This document shows, in pieces, positions 1 through 8,564 of a DNA stretch of 64,000 nucleotides. Position 1 is the stretch's first letter. Each line of letters begins with the position of its first letter. The stretch covers positions 248,001 through 312,000 of the forward strand of contig NZ_BAABHD010000083.1 of the NCBI RefSeq assembly GCF_039541915.1, given 5' to 3'. The notes beneath the pieces are model-generated. The model worked only from the letters and a program-made list of their open reading frames with translations, was not told the DNA's origin and made no database searches. Source of the DNA: Nibrella saemangeumensis (GTDB lineage: Bacteria; Bacteroidota; Bacteroidia; Cytophagales; Spirosomataceae). A program made the position numbers and the translations under genes.

Positions 1-4
1 AAAC

Positions 5-1192
5 ATGGCAAAAGAAACTTTTGACCGTTCAAAACCGCACGTAAACATCGGTACGATCGGTCACGTTGACCACGGTAAAACGACGTTGACGGCTGCCATT
101 ACAAAAGTGCTGGCCGAAAAGGGTCTGGCCGAGAAAAGAGACTTCTCTTCTATTGACAACGCCCCTGAAGAAAAAGAGCGTGGTATTACCATCAATACCT
201 CTCACGTAGAATATCAGACGGCTAACCGTCACTATGCACACGTTGACTGTCCGGGTCACGCTGACTATGTGAAGAACATGGTTACGGGTGCGGCTCAGAT
301 GGACGGTGCTATTCTGGTAGTAGCGGCTACTGATGGTCCGATGCCCCAGACTCGTGAGCACATCCTGCTGGCTCGTCAGGTAGGTGTACCTCAGTTGGTA
401 GTCTTCATGAACAAAGTTGACATGGTGGACGATCCGGAGCTGCTGGAACTGGTGGAAATGGAAATCCGCGAACTGTTGAGCTTCTATGATTTCGATGGCG
501 ACAATATTCCGGTTATCCAAGGCTCTGCGCTGGGTGGTCTGAATGGCGATGCTAAGTGGGTATCAACTATCGAAGAGCTGATGGATGCTGTTGATAGCTT
601 TATTCCGCTGCCTCCCCGTCAGACTGACCTGCCGTTCCTGATGCCGGTAGAAGACGTGTTCTCAATTACGGGTCGTGGTACGGTTGCTACCGGCCGTATT
701 GAGCGTGGCGTTATCAACTCAGGTGATCCAGTAGAAATCCTGGGTATGGGTGCAGAAAACCTGAAGTCAGTTGTAACGGGTGTTGAAATGTTCCGGAAGA
801 TTCTGGACCGTGGCGAAGCCGGTGACAACGTGGGTCTGTTACTCCGCGGTATTGAAAAAACGGATATTCGTCGTGGTATGGTAATCTGTAAGCCGGGCTC
901 GGTGACTCCGCACGCCAAATTTAAGGCTGAGGTTTACGTACTGTCGAAGGAAGAAGGTGGCCGTCACACGCCGTTCTTTAACAAATATCGTCCGCAGTTC
1001 TACTTCCGTACCACGGACGTTACGGGCGAAATTACCCTGCCGGCCAACGTTGAGATGGTTATGCCTGGTGATAACATCACCATCGAAGTAACCTTGATTA
1101 ACAAAATCGCTATGGAGAAAGGTCTTCGTTTCGCTATCCGCGAAGGTGGCCGTACCGTAGGTGCCGGTCAGGTAACGGAGATTCTCGACTAA
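5..1192 (+). CDS. tuf: Elongation factor Tu
   Basis: GTPase that carries aminoacyl-tRNA to the ribosomal A site. The 395-residue product has the full family length, with G1 GHVDHGKT at 19-26, switch I GITI at 60-63, G3 DCPGH at 81-85 and G4 NKVD at 136-139, followed by the two beta-barrel domains. The ATG lies 5 bases into the window, so its promoter and any upstream partner are outside. It sits before tRNA-Trp and secE rather than after fusA, which is the usual Bacteroidota arrangement. A hairpin terminator follows directly. Confidence 0.98.
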   Translation: MAKETFDRSKPHVNIGTIGHVDHGKTTLTAAITKVLAEKGLAEKRDFSSIDNAPEEKERGITINTSHVEYQTANRHYAHVDCPGHADYVKNMVTGAAQMDGAILVVAATDGPMPQTREHILLARQVGVPQLVVFMNKVDMVDDPELLELVEMEIRELLSFYDFDGDNIPVIQGSALGGLNGDAKWVSTIEELMDAVDSFIPLPPRQTDLPFLMPVEDVFSITGRGTVATGRIERGVINSGDPVEILGMGAENLKSVVTGVEMFRKILDRGEAGDNVGLLLRGIEKTDIRRGMVICKPGSVTPHAKFKAEVYVLSKEEGGRHTPFFNKYRPQFYFRTTDVTGEITLPANVEMVMPGDNITIEVTLINKIAMEKGLRFAIREGGRTVGAGQVTEILD

Positions 1193-1203
1193 GTAAATAG
1201 CTG

Positions 1204-1241
1204 AAAACAAATGCATTTCTTCACGGGAATGCATTTGTTTT
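1204..1241 (+). terminator. Rho-independent-like terminator after tuf
   Basis: A perfect 14-bp inverted repeat (AAAACAAATGCATT at 1204-1217 with AATGCATTTGTTTT at 1228-1241) encloses a 10-nt loop. The 3' arm ends in a T run. It lies 11 bases after the tuf stop. The 3' arm also contains the TTTG that serves as the -33 element of the next promoter. Confidence 0.8.
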
Positions 1242-1263
1242 ATCTAGATATTTCGTATCTTTG
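1234..1263 (+). promoter_or_regulatory. Bacteroidota-type promoter for trpT-secE-nusG
   Basis: TTTG at 1234-1237 and TATCTTTG at 1256-1263 (perfect TAnnTTTG) are separated by 18 bases. Initiation is expected a few bases downstream, about 55 bases before the tRNA. The -33 box is part of the tuf terminator stem. Confidence 0.75.
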
Positions 1264-1324
1264 CAGCCCGAACGGCTCTCACGAACCAGTTACGGGCTGC
1301 AAAGTTTTAAGAATACCAACAATT

Positions 1325-1398
1325 ACGGGTGTAGTTCAAGGGTAGAATAGCGGTCTCCAAAACCGTTGATGGGAGTTCGAATCTCTCCACCCGTGCCA
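1325..1398 (+). tRNA. trpT: tRNA-Trp (anticodon CCA)
   Basis: Cloverleaf: the acceptor arms ACGGGTG (1325-1331) and CACCCGT (1388-1394) pair. The anticodon stem GCGGT/ACCGT holds the loop CTCCAAA with anticodon CCA, and the T arm GGGAG-TTCGAAT-CTCTCC is present. The discriminator G and CCA end are encoded (1395-1398). Its position between tuf and secE is the conserved one. secE begins 13 bases later, so the tRNA must be processed from a tRNA-mRNA transcript. Confidence 0.95.
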
Positions 1399-1411
1399 AT
1401 CTCCTTAACAC

Positions 1412-1603
1412 ATGGACAAGGTAACCTCGTTTCTGAAGCACTCCTGGGAGGAAGTTCAGCACAACGTGACTTGGCCTAAATTCACTGATCTTCAGTCCAG
1501 TTCTACGCTGGTGCTGGTAGCGTCGCTGATTTTTGCGCTTTTAGTCGGGTTAATTGATTTCTTATTTGAAAACGGATTAAACGCCTTCTATCAGTCTTTC
1601 TGA
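1412..1603 (+). CDS. secE: Preprotein translocase subunit SecE
   Basis: Short single-span subunit of the SecYEG channel in the cytoplasmic membrane. The 63 residues show an amphipathic N-terminal part containing WEEVQHNVTWP, the family signature region before the membrane helix, and one hydrophobic segment at about residues 31-53. The length is typical of single-helix SecE. It lies between tRNA-Trp and nusG, 24 bases upstream of nusG, and SecY is encoded further along the same cluster. Confidence 0.95.
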   Translation: MDKVTSFLKHSWEEVQHNVTWPKFTDLQSSSTLVLVASLIFALLVGLIDFLFENGLNAFYQSF

Positions 1604-1627
1604 TAAGGGTAGTTTTAGCAAGTAGCG

Positions 1628-2185
1628 ATGAGCAGTGGTATAAACTGGTATGTGATTCGGGCAGTTGCCGGGCAGGAAAAGAAGATCAAATCTTACCTGG
1701 ACAACGAAATCATGAGACAGGGCCTAGGCGAAGTAATAACACAGGTGTTGATTCCTTCGGAAAAGGTGTACGAAATGCGCAACGGTAAGAAGCGTGTTCG
1801 GGAAAAAACCTTCTTCCCAGGGTACATTCTGGTTTCGGCTGATCTGTCTAATGGCGAAGCGCTGCACCTGATTACCAGCATGCCAGGCGTTTTGGGCTTT
1901 CTGGGTAACACCAGTGGCAATTCTAAAATTCCGGTTCCACTGCGTCAGGCTGAGGTTAACCGGATTTTAGGTAAGGTAGACGAAGAAACGCAGGAAGCGG
2001 CTTCTCCCTCGCTGTCTTACATAAAAGGTGAGTCGGTAAAAGTAGTGGATGGACCATTCAGTGGGTTCATCGGTACGGTTGAGGAAGTGTTCGACGAACG
2101 GAAGAAGTTAAACGTCGTCGTAAAAATATTTGGTCGGAATACACCGGTAGAGCTGAGTTACGCACAAGTAGAAAAAGAGAGTTGA
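1628..2185 (+). CDS. nusG: Transcription termination/antitermination factor NusG
   Basis: RNA polymerase-associated elongation factor that links transcription to ribosomes and Rho. The 185-residue protein begins with the NGN domain (WYVIRAVAGQEKK near residue 7) and ends with a KOW domain (VKVVDGPFSGFIGTVEEV, about residues 137-155). The length is ordinary for the family. The secE-nusG-rplK order is universal. An 85-base gap without a visible promoter separates it from rplK. Confidence 0.97.
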   Translation: MSSGINWYVIRAVAGQEKKIKSYLDNEIMRQGLGEVITQVLIPSEKVYEMRNGKKRVREKTFFPGYILVSADLSNGEALHLITSMPGVLGFLGNTSGNSKIPVPLRQAEVNRILGKVDEETQEAASPSLSYIKGESVKVVDGPFSGFIGTVEEVFDERKKLNVVVKIFGRNTPVELSYAQVEKES

Positions 2186-2270
2186 TGCACATTTGGTTGA
2201 GAGGTCCTGTTGTTTTTGCTTCCCATTGAAGACGCGGTGACTGGTTAGACTGAAGCAACAAAGGAAAACA

Positions 2271-2717
2271 ATGGCAAAAGAAGTAGCTGGCTACGTAAAG
2301 CTGCAGGTGAAAGGCGGACAGGCAAACCCGTCTCCTCCGATCGGTCCGGCGCTGGGTTCCAAGGGTTTGAATATCATGGAATTCTGCAAGCAGTTCAACG
2401 GACGGACGCAGGACAAGATGGGAATGGTGCTGCCGGTGCTGATTACCTATTACAAAGACAAGTCTTTTGATTTTGTAATCAAAACACCTCCTGCACCAAT
2501 TATGCTGATGGAAGCGGCTAAGCTGAAAGGTGGTTCAGCGCAGCCCAACCGGAACAAAGTTGGCTCAGTAACGTGGGATCAGGTTCGCACAATCGCAGAA
2601 ACGAAAATGCCGGATTTGAACGCCTTCACGGTTGAGTCGGCGATGAAGATGGTGGCCGGTACGGCCCGGAGTATGGGTATTACAGTGTCTGGCACAGCAC
2701 CCTGGGATAACCAATAA
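2271..2717 (+). CDS. rplK: 50S ribosomal protein L11
   Basis: L11 of the GTPase-associated centre. Its C-terminal domain binds 23S rRNA and its N-terminal domain contacts EF-G. The 148 residues include the proline-rich N-domain segment NPSPPIGPALG near residue 20 and KTPPAP before the rRNA-binding domain. The ATG follows AAGGAAAACA, one of the few purine-rich leaders in the cluster. rplA starts 27 bases downstream. Confidence 0.97.
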   Translation: MAKEVAGYVKLQVKGGQANPSPPIGPALGSKGLNIMEFCKQFNGRTQDKMGMVLPVLITYYKDKSFDFVIKTPPAPIMLMEAAKLKGGSAQPNRNKVGSVTWDQVRTIAETKMPDLNAFTVESAMKMVAGTARSMGITVSGTAPWDNQ

Positions 2718-2744
2718 GCAGCTTGCCGATAGCATTAAAAAGAA

Positions 2745-3443
2745 ATGGCAAAGTTAACTAAGAAACAAAAGGAAGCTCAATCGAAATTTGATGCAGCGAA
2801 GGAATACTCTCTGCAGCAGGCGGCCGAAATCCTGAAAGAGATTTCGTACACCAAGTTCGATGCCTCCGTAGATATCGATGTCCGGCTGGGCGTTGATCCC
2901 CGCAAAGCGGACCAGATGGTTCGTGGGGTTGCCACATTGCCGCATGGTACTGGTAAACAGGTACGAGTGCTGGTGCTGTGTACGCCGGACAAAGAGAACG
3001 AAGCGAAAGAAGCGGGTGCTGATTACGTGGGACTTGACGATTACATTCAGAAGATCGAACAGGGCTGGACTGACGTTGACGTCATCATCACGATGCCGAA
3101 CGTCATGGCCAAAGTTGGTAAGCTGGGTCGTATTTTGGGTCCTCGTGGTCTGATGCCTAACCCTAAGTCGGGTACCGTAACGCTGGAAGTAGGAAACGCT
3201 GTCCGCGAAGTAAAAGCAGGTAAGATTGACTTCAAAGTTGACAAATTTGGTATTATTCATACCAGTGTTGGCAAGGTTTCATTTACTCCGGACAAACTGG
3301 CTGAGAACGCCCAGGAAGTTATTTCTACTCTGCTGCGCCTGAAGCCTTCTTCGGCAAAGGGTACGTATGTGAGGTCGATTCATCTGTCTAGTACGATGAG
3401 TCCAAGTGTAGACATCGACAAAGCTACCGTTGCGGGATTATAA
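2745..3443 (+). CDS. rplA: 50S ribosomal protein L1
   Basis: L1 forms the mobile stalk near the E site and in many bacteria represses its own L11-L1 operon by binding the mRNA. The 232 residues match the family length, with the signature GPRGLMPNPKSGTVT in the second domain. It is preceded by rplK and followed after only 2 bases by rplJ, so L1 and L10 are probably translationally coupled. No L1-type mRNA target was identified by eye. Confidence 0.97.
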   Translation: MAKLTKKQKEAQSKFDAAKEYSLQQAAEILKEISYTKFDASVDIDVRLGVDPRKADQMVRGVATLPHGTGKQVRVLVLCTPDKENEAKEAGADYVGLDDYIQKIEQGWTDVDVIITMPNVMAKVGKLGRILGPRGLMPNPKSGTVTLEVGNAVREVKAGKIDFKVDKFGIIHTSVGKVSFTPDKLAENAQEVISTLLRLKPSSAKGTYVRSIHLSSTMSPSVDIDKATVAGL

Positions 3444-3445
3444 TT

Positions 3446-3982
3446 ATGACAAGGGAGGAAAAAGCGGCTATTATTGAAGAACTGAGTCAGAAGTTTCAGA
3501 CGACTCCGTACTTCTATATCACAGATGCCAGCGGCATGTCTGTTGATGAGGTAAACAAGCTCCGTAGAATGTGCTTTGAACGGGGTATTGAATATCGTGT
3601 TGTAAAAAATACACTGATCAAAAAAGCTCTGGAGTCTTTGGACACCGATTACGCTCCGTTCAACGACAGCGTTCTGAAGGGTTTCTCCGGCGTTATGTTT
3701 CACCCGGAATCAGGTAAGGCAGCAGCTCAGTTGATTAAAGATTACCGTAAGCAGGTAAATAAAAAACTGGAACTGAAAGGTGCCTCTGTAGACTATAGCT
3801 TATTTATTGGCGCTGATCAACTCGAAACGCTCGCAACACTGAAGAGCAAAAACGAACTAATCGGTGACATCATCGGTCTGCTGCAATCTCCAGCCAAAAA
3901 TGTTATTTCTGGTCTGCAGAGTGGTGGCAATAAACTGGCCGGTATATTAAAGACGCTGTCGGAGCGTGAAGAAGCGGCCTAA
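3446..3982 (+). CDS. rplJ: 50S ribosomal protein L10
   Basis: Base of the L7/L12 stalk: the N-terminal domain binds 23S rRNA and the C-terminal helix recruits L12 dimers. The 178-residue product starts with the conserved MTREEKAAIIEEL region and ends in a long helix near residues 140-175. It begins 2 bases after the rplA stop and is followed by rplL after 60 bases. Confidence 0.96.
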   Translation: MTREEKAAIIEELSQKFQTTPYFYITDASGMSVDEVNKLRRMCFERGIEYRVVKNTLIKKALESLDTDYAPFNDSVLKGFSGVMFHPESGKAAAQLIKDYRKQVNKKLELKGASVDYSLFIGADQLETLATLKSKNELIGDIIGLLQSPAKNVISGLQSGGNKLAGILKTLSEREEAA

Positions 3983-4042
3983 TCGCTGCATCCGAAAAAC
4001 ATATTTAATCAATCGTATCACAACCTAATCAAGAATACAAAA

Positions 4043-4426
4043 ATGGCAGATTTAAAAGCGTTCGCTGAGCAGCTTGTAAGCCTGACGGTAAAAGAAGTTA
4101 ACGAACTGGCTGCTATCCTGAAGGATGAGTATGGCATCGAGCCGGCAGCCGCAGCTCCTGTAATGGTAGCCGGTGGTGGCGGAGGTGGCGAAGCCGCAGC
4201 TGCAGCTCCCGAGAAAACTTCTTTCGACGTTATCCTGAAAAGCCCAGGTGCAGGTAAACTGGCTGTTGTGAAGCTGGTTAAAGACCTGACTGGTCTGGGT
4301 CTGAAGGAAGCGAAAGAACTGGTTGACGGTGCGCCGAAGCCAGTGAAAGAAGGCGTTGCTAAAGACGAAGCAGAAGCGCTGAGAAAGCAGCTGGAAGAAG
4401 CTGGTGCTGAAGTAGAAGTTAAGTAA
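4043..4426 (+). CDS. rplL: 50S ribosomal protein L7/L12
   Basis: Multicopy acidic stalk protein that recruits translational GTPases. The 127 residues comprise the N-terminal dimerisation helices, an Ala/Gly-rich hinge (about residues 31-56) and the globular C-terminal domain with KTSFDVIL and GLGLKEAKELVD. A hairpin follows about 35 bases after the stop, the usual place for attenuation of rpoBC. Confidence 0.98.
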   Translation: MADLKAFAEQLVSLTVKEVNELAAILKDEYGIEPAAAAPVMVAGGGGGGEAAAAAPEKTSFDVILKSPGAGKLAVVKLVKDLTGLGLKEAKELVDGAPKPVKEGVAKDEAEALRKQLEEAGAEVEVK

Positions 4427-4460
4427 GCATCGCTCCTGGATACATTGCTCCAAGCAGGGT

Positions 4461-4486
4461 AGGCCTGGCTTTCGCCAGGTCTTTTC
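4461..4486 (+). terminator. rplL-rpoB intergenic attenuator/terminator
   Basis: Stem AGGCCTGGC (4461-4469) pairs with GCCAGGTCT (4474-4482) around a TTTC tetraloop, with one G-T pair, followed by TTTCC. The short U tract suggests partial termination. A partial terminator here would lower rpoBC expression relative to L12, as is known in other bacteria. Confidence 0.7.
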
Positions 4487-4596
4487 CTGTTTGGAGACTT
4501 TTATTGTTGAGGCCTCGGGAATAAACTTATTTACGGAAAACGGTGTTCTCCGTAAAGCCTAAGTACGGACGCTCTTCTAATCGACCACTCAACTAA

Positions 4597-7500
4597 ATGC
4601 AGACAGCTTTGGCTAACAACGCAAACACTAATAACATGCGCAAAAATTTTGCGACGATTCAGCCAGTGATCGAATATCCGGATTTTCTGGATGTTCAAGT
4701 CAGATCGTTCAAAGATTTTTTCCAGCTTGACACCCCATCAGACCACCGTTCACAGGAAGGTCTGTTTAAAGTGTTTCAGGAAAACTTTCCTATCTCTGAC
4801 TCCCGCGAGAATTTCGTGCTGGAGTTCATTGATTATTCTGTTGATCCGCCTAAGTACTCGGTCGACGAATGTATTGACCGGGGCTTAACGTATTCTGTGC
4901 CGCTCAAAGCTAAGTTACGCCTGTCATGCAATGACCCGGACAACGAAGACTTTGAAACGATTGAGCAGGAGGTCTTTTTAGGGAATATCCCTTATATGAC
5001 CGAAAAAGGCTCTTTCGTCATTAACGGAGCCGAGCGGGTAATTGTTTCGCAATTGCACCGGTCTCCGGGGGTGTTCTTCTCGATGAGTAAGCATACCAAC
5101 GGTACCAAGTTGTACTCTGCTCGTATTATTCCTTTTAAAGGATCCTGGATTGAGTTTTCTACTGACGTAAATAACGTCATGTATGCGTACATCGACCGGA
5201 AGAAGAAATTCCCGGTAACTACGCTGCTGCGGGCCATTGGTTTTGGCTCAGATAAGGAAATTCTGGACCTGTTTGGTTTGTCAGAGGAACTTCCGGCTAC
5301 CCCCGCTAACCTAAAGAAGGCCATTGGCCGTCGGTTGGCTGCACGGGTGCTGCGTACCTGGACAGAGGACTTCGTAGACGAAGATACGGGTGAAGTGGTA
5401 TCTATCAGCCGGAATGAAGTTCTGCTGGAGCGTGACTCCGTCATCTCGGTTGATGATATTGATGTTATTATGGACTCTGGTCAGAAGTCAATCATCCTGC
5501 ATAAGGAGGATATGAATGTATCTGACTATAACATCATTTATAATACACTTCAGAAAGATAGCTCCAACTCGGAGAAGGAAGCGGTAGAGCAGATTTACCG
5601 TCAGCTCCGGAACACGGAAGCGCCGGACGAGCAAACCGCTCGTGAAATCATCCAGAACCTGTTCTTCAGCGATAAGCGCTATGACTTGGGGGATGTAGGC
5701 CGGTACCGGATTAATAAGAAATTAGGTCTGGAAGTTGCCGCCGATACGAAGGTATTGACCACAGACGACATTGTGTCGATTGTGAAGTACCTGATTGGGC
5801 TGATTAACTCCAAGGCGGTTGTCGATGATATTGACCACCTAAGCAACCGGCGTGTCCGGACGGTGGGTGAACAGTTATACGCGCAGTTTGGGGTTGGTCT
5901 GGCCCGTATGGCCCGGACTATTAAGGAGCGGATGAACGTGCGGGATAACGAAGACTTTAAACCGGTTGATCTGATCAATGCCCGGACACTGTCTTCGGTA
6001 ATCAACTCGTTCTTCGGTACCAACCAGCTGTCGCAGTTTATGGACCAGACCAACCCGCTGGCCGAGATCACCCACAAGCGTCGTATGTCGGCACTTGGGC
6101 CAGGTGGTCTGTCGCGGGAGCGTGCCGGTTTTGAAGTTCGTGACGTACACTACACGCATTATGGTCGTCTGTGTACCATCGAAACGCCGGAAGGTCCGAA
6201 CATTGGTCTGATTTCATCGCTCTGCGTTTACGCTAAAGTAAACAGCATGGGCTTTATTGAAACACCATACCGGGTTATTGAAAATGGTAAGGTAGCAATA
6301 GAGAAGCCGGTGATGTACTTGACCGCTGAAGAAGAAGATGCGCACTACATTGCCCAGGCAAACTCGGGTGTCGATGATTCAGGTAACTTCAGCGTTGACC
6401 GTTTGAAAGCTCGCTTTGAGGGTGACTTCCCGATGGCCGAGCCGGGTAACGTGTCGTTTATGGACATTGCGCCGAACCAGATTGTATCGGTGGCCGCGTC
6501 GCTGATTCCGTTTCTGGAGCACGATGATGCCAACCGCGCGTTGATGGGTTCAAACATGCAACGTCAGGCAGTACCACTGCTTCGTCCGCAGGCTCCCATT
6601 GTTGGAACCGGTCTGGAAGGTCGTGTAGCCGTAGACTCACGCGCCCTGATCGTCGCCGAAGCCGATGGTGTTATCGAGTTTGTTGATTCGACCAAGATTG
6701 TGGTTCGGTACGATCTTGAGGAAGACCAGCGGATTGTAAGCTTCGATGAAGATCTGAAGACCTACAACCTGATTAAATTCCGTCGCACTAACCAGGATAC
6801 CTGTATTAACCTGAAGCCAATTGTGCTGAAAAACCAGAAGGTTAAGAAAGGTGAGGTATTGTGCGAGGGCTACGCTACAGAGAAAGGAGAACTGGCTCTC
6901 GGTCGTAACATGAAAGTGGCCTTCATGCCATGGCAGGGTTATAACTTCGAGGATGCCATCGTAATCTCGGAGCGTGTCGTACGCGAAGACATCTTTACGT
7001 CCATCCACATTGAAGAGTTTGAACTGGAAGTTCGTGATACGAAGCGGGGCGAGGAAGAATTAACATCCGAAATCCCGAACGTAAGTGAAGAAACGGTTCG
7101 TAACCTGGACGAAAGTGGTATTGTACGGGTAGGTACGGAAGTGAAGGAAGGCGACATTCTGATTGGTAAGATTACACCAAAAGGAGAGAGCGACCCGACT
7201 CCGGAAGAAAAACTGCTCCGTGCCATCTTTGGTGACAAGGCTGGCGATGTGAAGGATGCTTCCAAGAAGGCCCCACCCTCGCTGAAAGGTGTTGTTATCG
7301 ATACCAAATTGTTCTCTCGTCCGTCGAAGGAAGACCGTGGTAAGCATAAAGAGGAAATCAAAGTCCTCATGAAGCGCTACAGCCGCGAACTGAATGGCTT
7401 CCGGGATCGCATGGTTGAGAAGTTGGTAACATTGCTGGAAGGCAAAACCAGTCAGGGTGTGAAGCACAAGTTTGGCGACGAGGTAATGAGCAAAGGCGTG

Positions 7501-8481
7501 AAGTTCAGCCGGAAAAACATTACCGATAATCTCTTCCCCGATCGTAACCCGTACCGAGACGAGAGCAGCTACTCCGTGCCGGAAGAAGTTAACCTGCTGG
7601 GTGACTTGGTTATTGAAGGCTGGACCGACGATTACCACATCAACCAGTTAATTGTCAAATTGATTAAGAATTATAATACCCGTCGGAACGAGATTACCGG
7701 CCGCTTTAAACGGGAGCGCTTTACCCTGGAGGTAGGCGATGAACTACCGGCAGGTATCGTTAAACTGGCGAAAGTATATATTGCGAAGAAGCGTAAGCTA
7801 AAAGTAGGTGATAAGATGGCCGGGCGTCACGGTAACAAAGGGGTTGTTGCCCGGATTGTTCGTGACGAAGATATGCCGTTCCTGGAAGACGGAACGCCGG
7901 TAGACATCGTATTGAACCCACTTGGTGTACCTTCCCGGATGAACCTGGGTCAGATTTACGAAACCGTATTGGCCTGGGCTGGTCAGAAGTTAGGCCGCAA
8001 GTATGCAACGCCGATCTTCGACGGGGCTACCGAAGCACAGGTTTCTGCCGAGCTTTCTGCTGCTGGATTACCTGAGTATGGCCGTACATACCTGTACAAC
8101 GGTTTGACCGGCGAGCGTTTTGATCAGCCAGTAACGGTAGGTATCATCTACATGCTGAAACTGGGTCACCTGGTTGATGATAAGATGCACGCCCGTTCAA
8201 TTGGACCATACTCGCTCATTACGCAGCAGCCGCTGGGTGGTAAGGCGCAGTTCGGTGGTCAGCGTTTCGGTGAGATGGAGGTATGGGCACTCGAAGCTTT
8301 CGGTGCATCACACATCTTGCAGGAAATTCTGACGGTGAAGTCGGATGATGTTGTCGGCCGGGCAAAAGCTTACGAAGCGATTGTTAAGGGTGAGAACCTG
8401 CCGAAGCCGAATATTCCAGAATCATTCAACGTATTGGTGCATGAACTTCGTGGTCTTGCACTGGAGATTACTATGGATTAA
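4597..8481 (+). CDS. rpoB: DNA-directed RNA polymerase subunit beta
   Basis: Beta subunit of RNA polymerase. The 1294-residue protein is of normal Bacteroidota length. It carries the rifampicin-region segment FMDQTNPLAEITHKRRMSA, GRHGNKGVV in the conserved lysine region near the active site, and the C-terminal GGQRFGEMEVWALEA clamp segment. It is complete. The next gene is not rpoC but an unrelated membrane protein gene, an abnormal arrangement. Confidence 0.98.
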   Translation: MQTALANNANTNNMRKNFATIQPVIEYPDFLDVQVRSFKDFFQLDTPSDHRSQEGLFKVFQENFPISDSRENFVLEFIDYSVDPPKYSVDECIDRGLTYSVPLKAKLRLSCNDPDNEDFETIEQEVFLGNIPYMTEKGSFVINGAERVIVSQLHRSPGVFFSMSKHTNGTKLYSARIIPFKGSWIEFSTDVNNVMYAYIDRKKKFPVTTLLRAIGFGSDKEILDLFGLSEELPATPANLKKAIGRRLAARVLRTWTEDFVDEDTGEVVSISRNEVLLERDSVISVDDIDVIMDSGQKSIILHKEDMNVSDYNIIYNTLQKDSSNSEKEAVEQIYRQLRNTEAPDEQTAREIIQNLFFSDKRYDLGDVGRYRINKKLGLEVAADTKVLTTDDIVSIVKYLIGLINSKAVVDDIDHLSNRRVRTVGEQLYAQFGVGLARMARTIKERMNVRDNEDFKPVDLINARTLSSVINSFFGTNQLSQFMDQTNPLAEITHKRRMSALGPGGLSRERAGFEVRDVHYTHYGRLCTIETPEGPNIGLISSLCVYAKVNSMGFIETPYRVIENGKVAIEKPVMYLTAEEEDAHYIAQANSGVDDSGNFSVDRLKARFEGDFPMAEPGNVSFMDIAPNQIVSVAASLIPFLEHDDANRALMGSNMQRQAVPLLRPQAPIVGTGLEGRVAVDSRALIVAEADGVIEFVDSTKIVVRYDLEEDQRIVSFDEDLKTYNLIKFRRTNQDTCINLKPIVLKNQKVKKGEVLCEGYATEKGELALGRNMKVAFMPWQGYNFEDAIVISERVVREDIFTSIHIEEFELEVRDTKRGEEELTSEIPNVSEETVRNLDESGIVRVGTEVKEGDILIGKITPKGESDPTPEEKLLRAIFGDKAGDVKDASKKAPPSLKGVVIDTKLFSRPSKEDRGKHKEEIKVLMKRYSRELNGFRDRMVEKLVTLLEGKTSQGVKHKFGDEVMSKGVKFSRKNITDNLFPDRNPYRDESSYSVPEEVNLLGDLVIEGWTDDYHINQLIVKLIKNYNTRRNEITGRFKRERFTLEVGDELPAGIVKLAKVYIAKKRKLKVGDKMAGRHGNKGVVARIVRDEDMPFLEDGTPVDIVLNPLGVPSRMNLGQIYETVLAWAGQKLGRKYATPIFDGATEAQVSAELSAAGLPEYGRTYLYNGLTGERFDQPVTVGIIYMLKLGHLVDDKMHARSIGPYSLITQQPLGGKAQFGGQRFGEMEVWALEAFGASHILQEILTVKSDDVVGRAKAYEAIVKGENLPKPNIPESFNVLVHELRGLALEITMD

Positions 8482-8490
8482 GCAATAGGA

Positions 8491-8526
8491 ATACCGGGTA
8501 GTAAGTAACACTTTGCTACCCGGTAT
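8491..8526 (+). terminator. Perfect 11-bp hairpin after rpoB, without U tract
   Basis: ATACCGGGTAG (8491-8501) pairs perfectly with CTACCCGGTAT (8516-8526) around a 14-nt loop. No T run follows, so it may be an RNA-stability or pausing structure rather than a terminator. It lies 9 bases after the rpoB stop and before the inserted membrane protein gene. Confidence 0.5.
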
Positions 8527-8564
8527 ATCCATATGGTCCTAATATAGACGAATACCGATACTTG

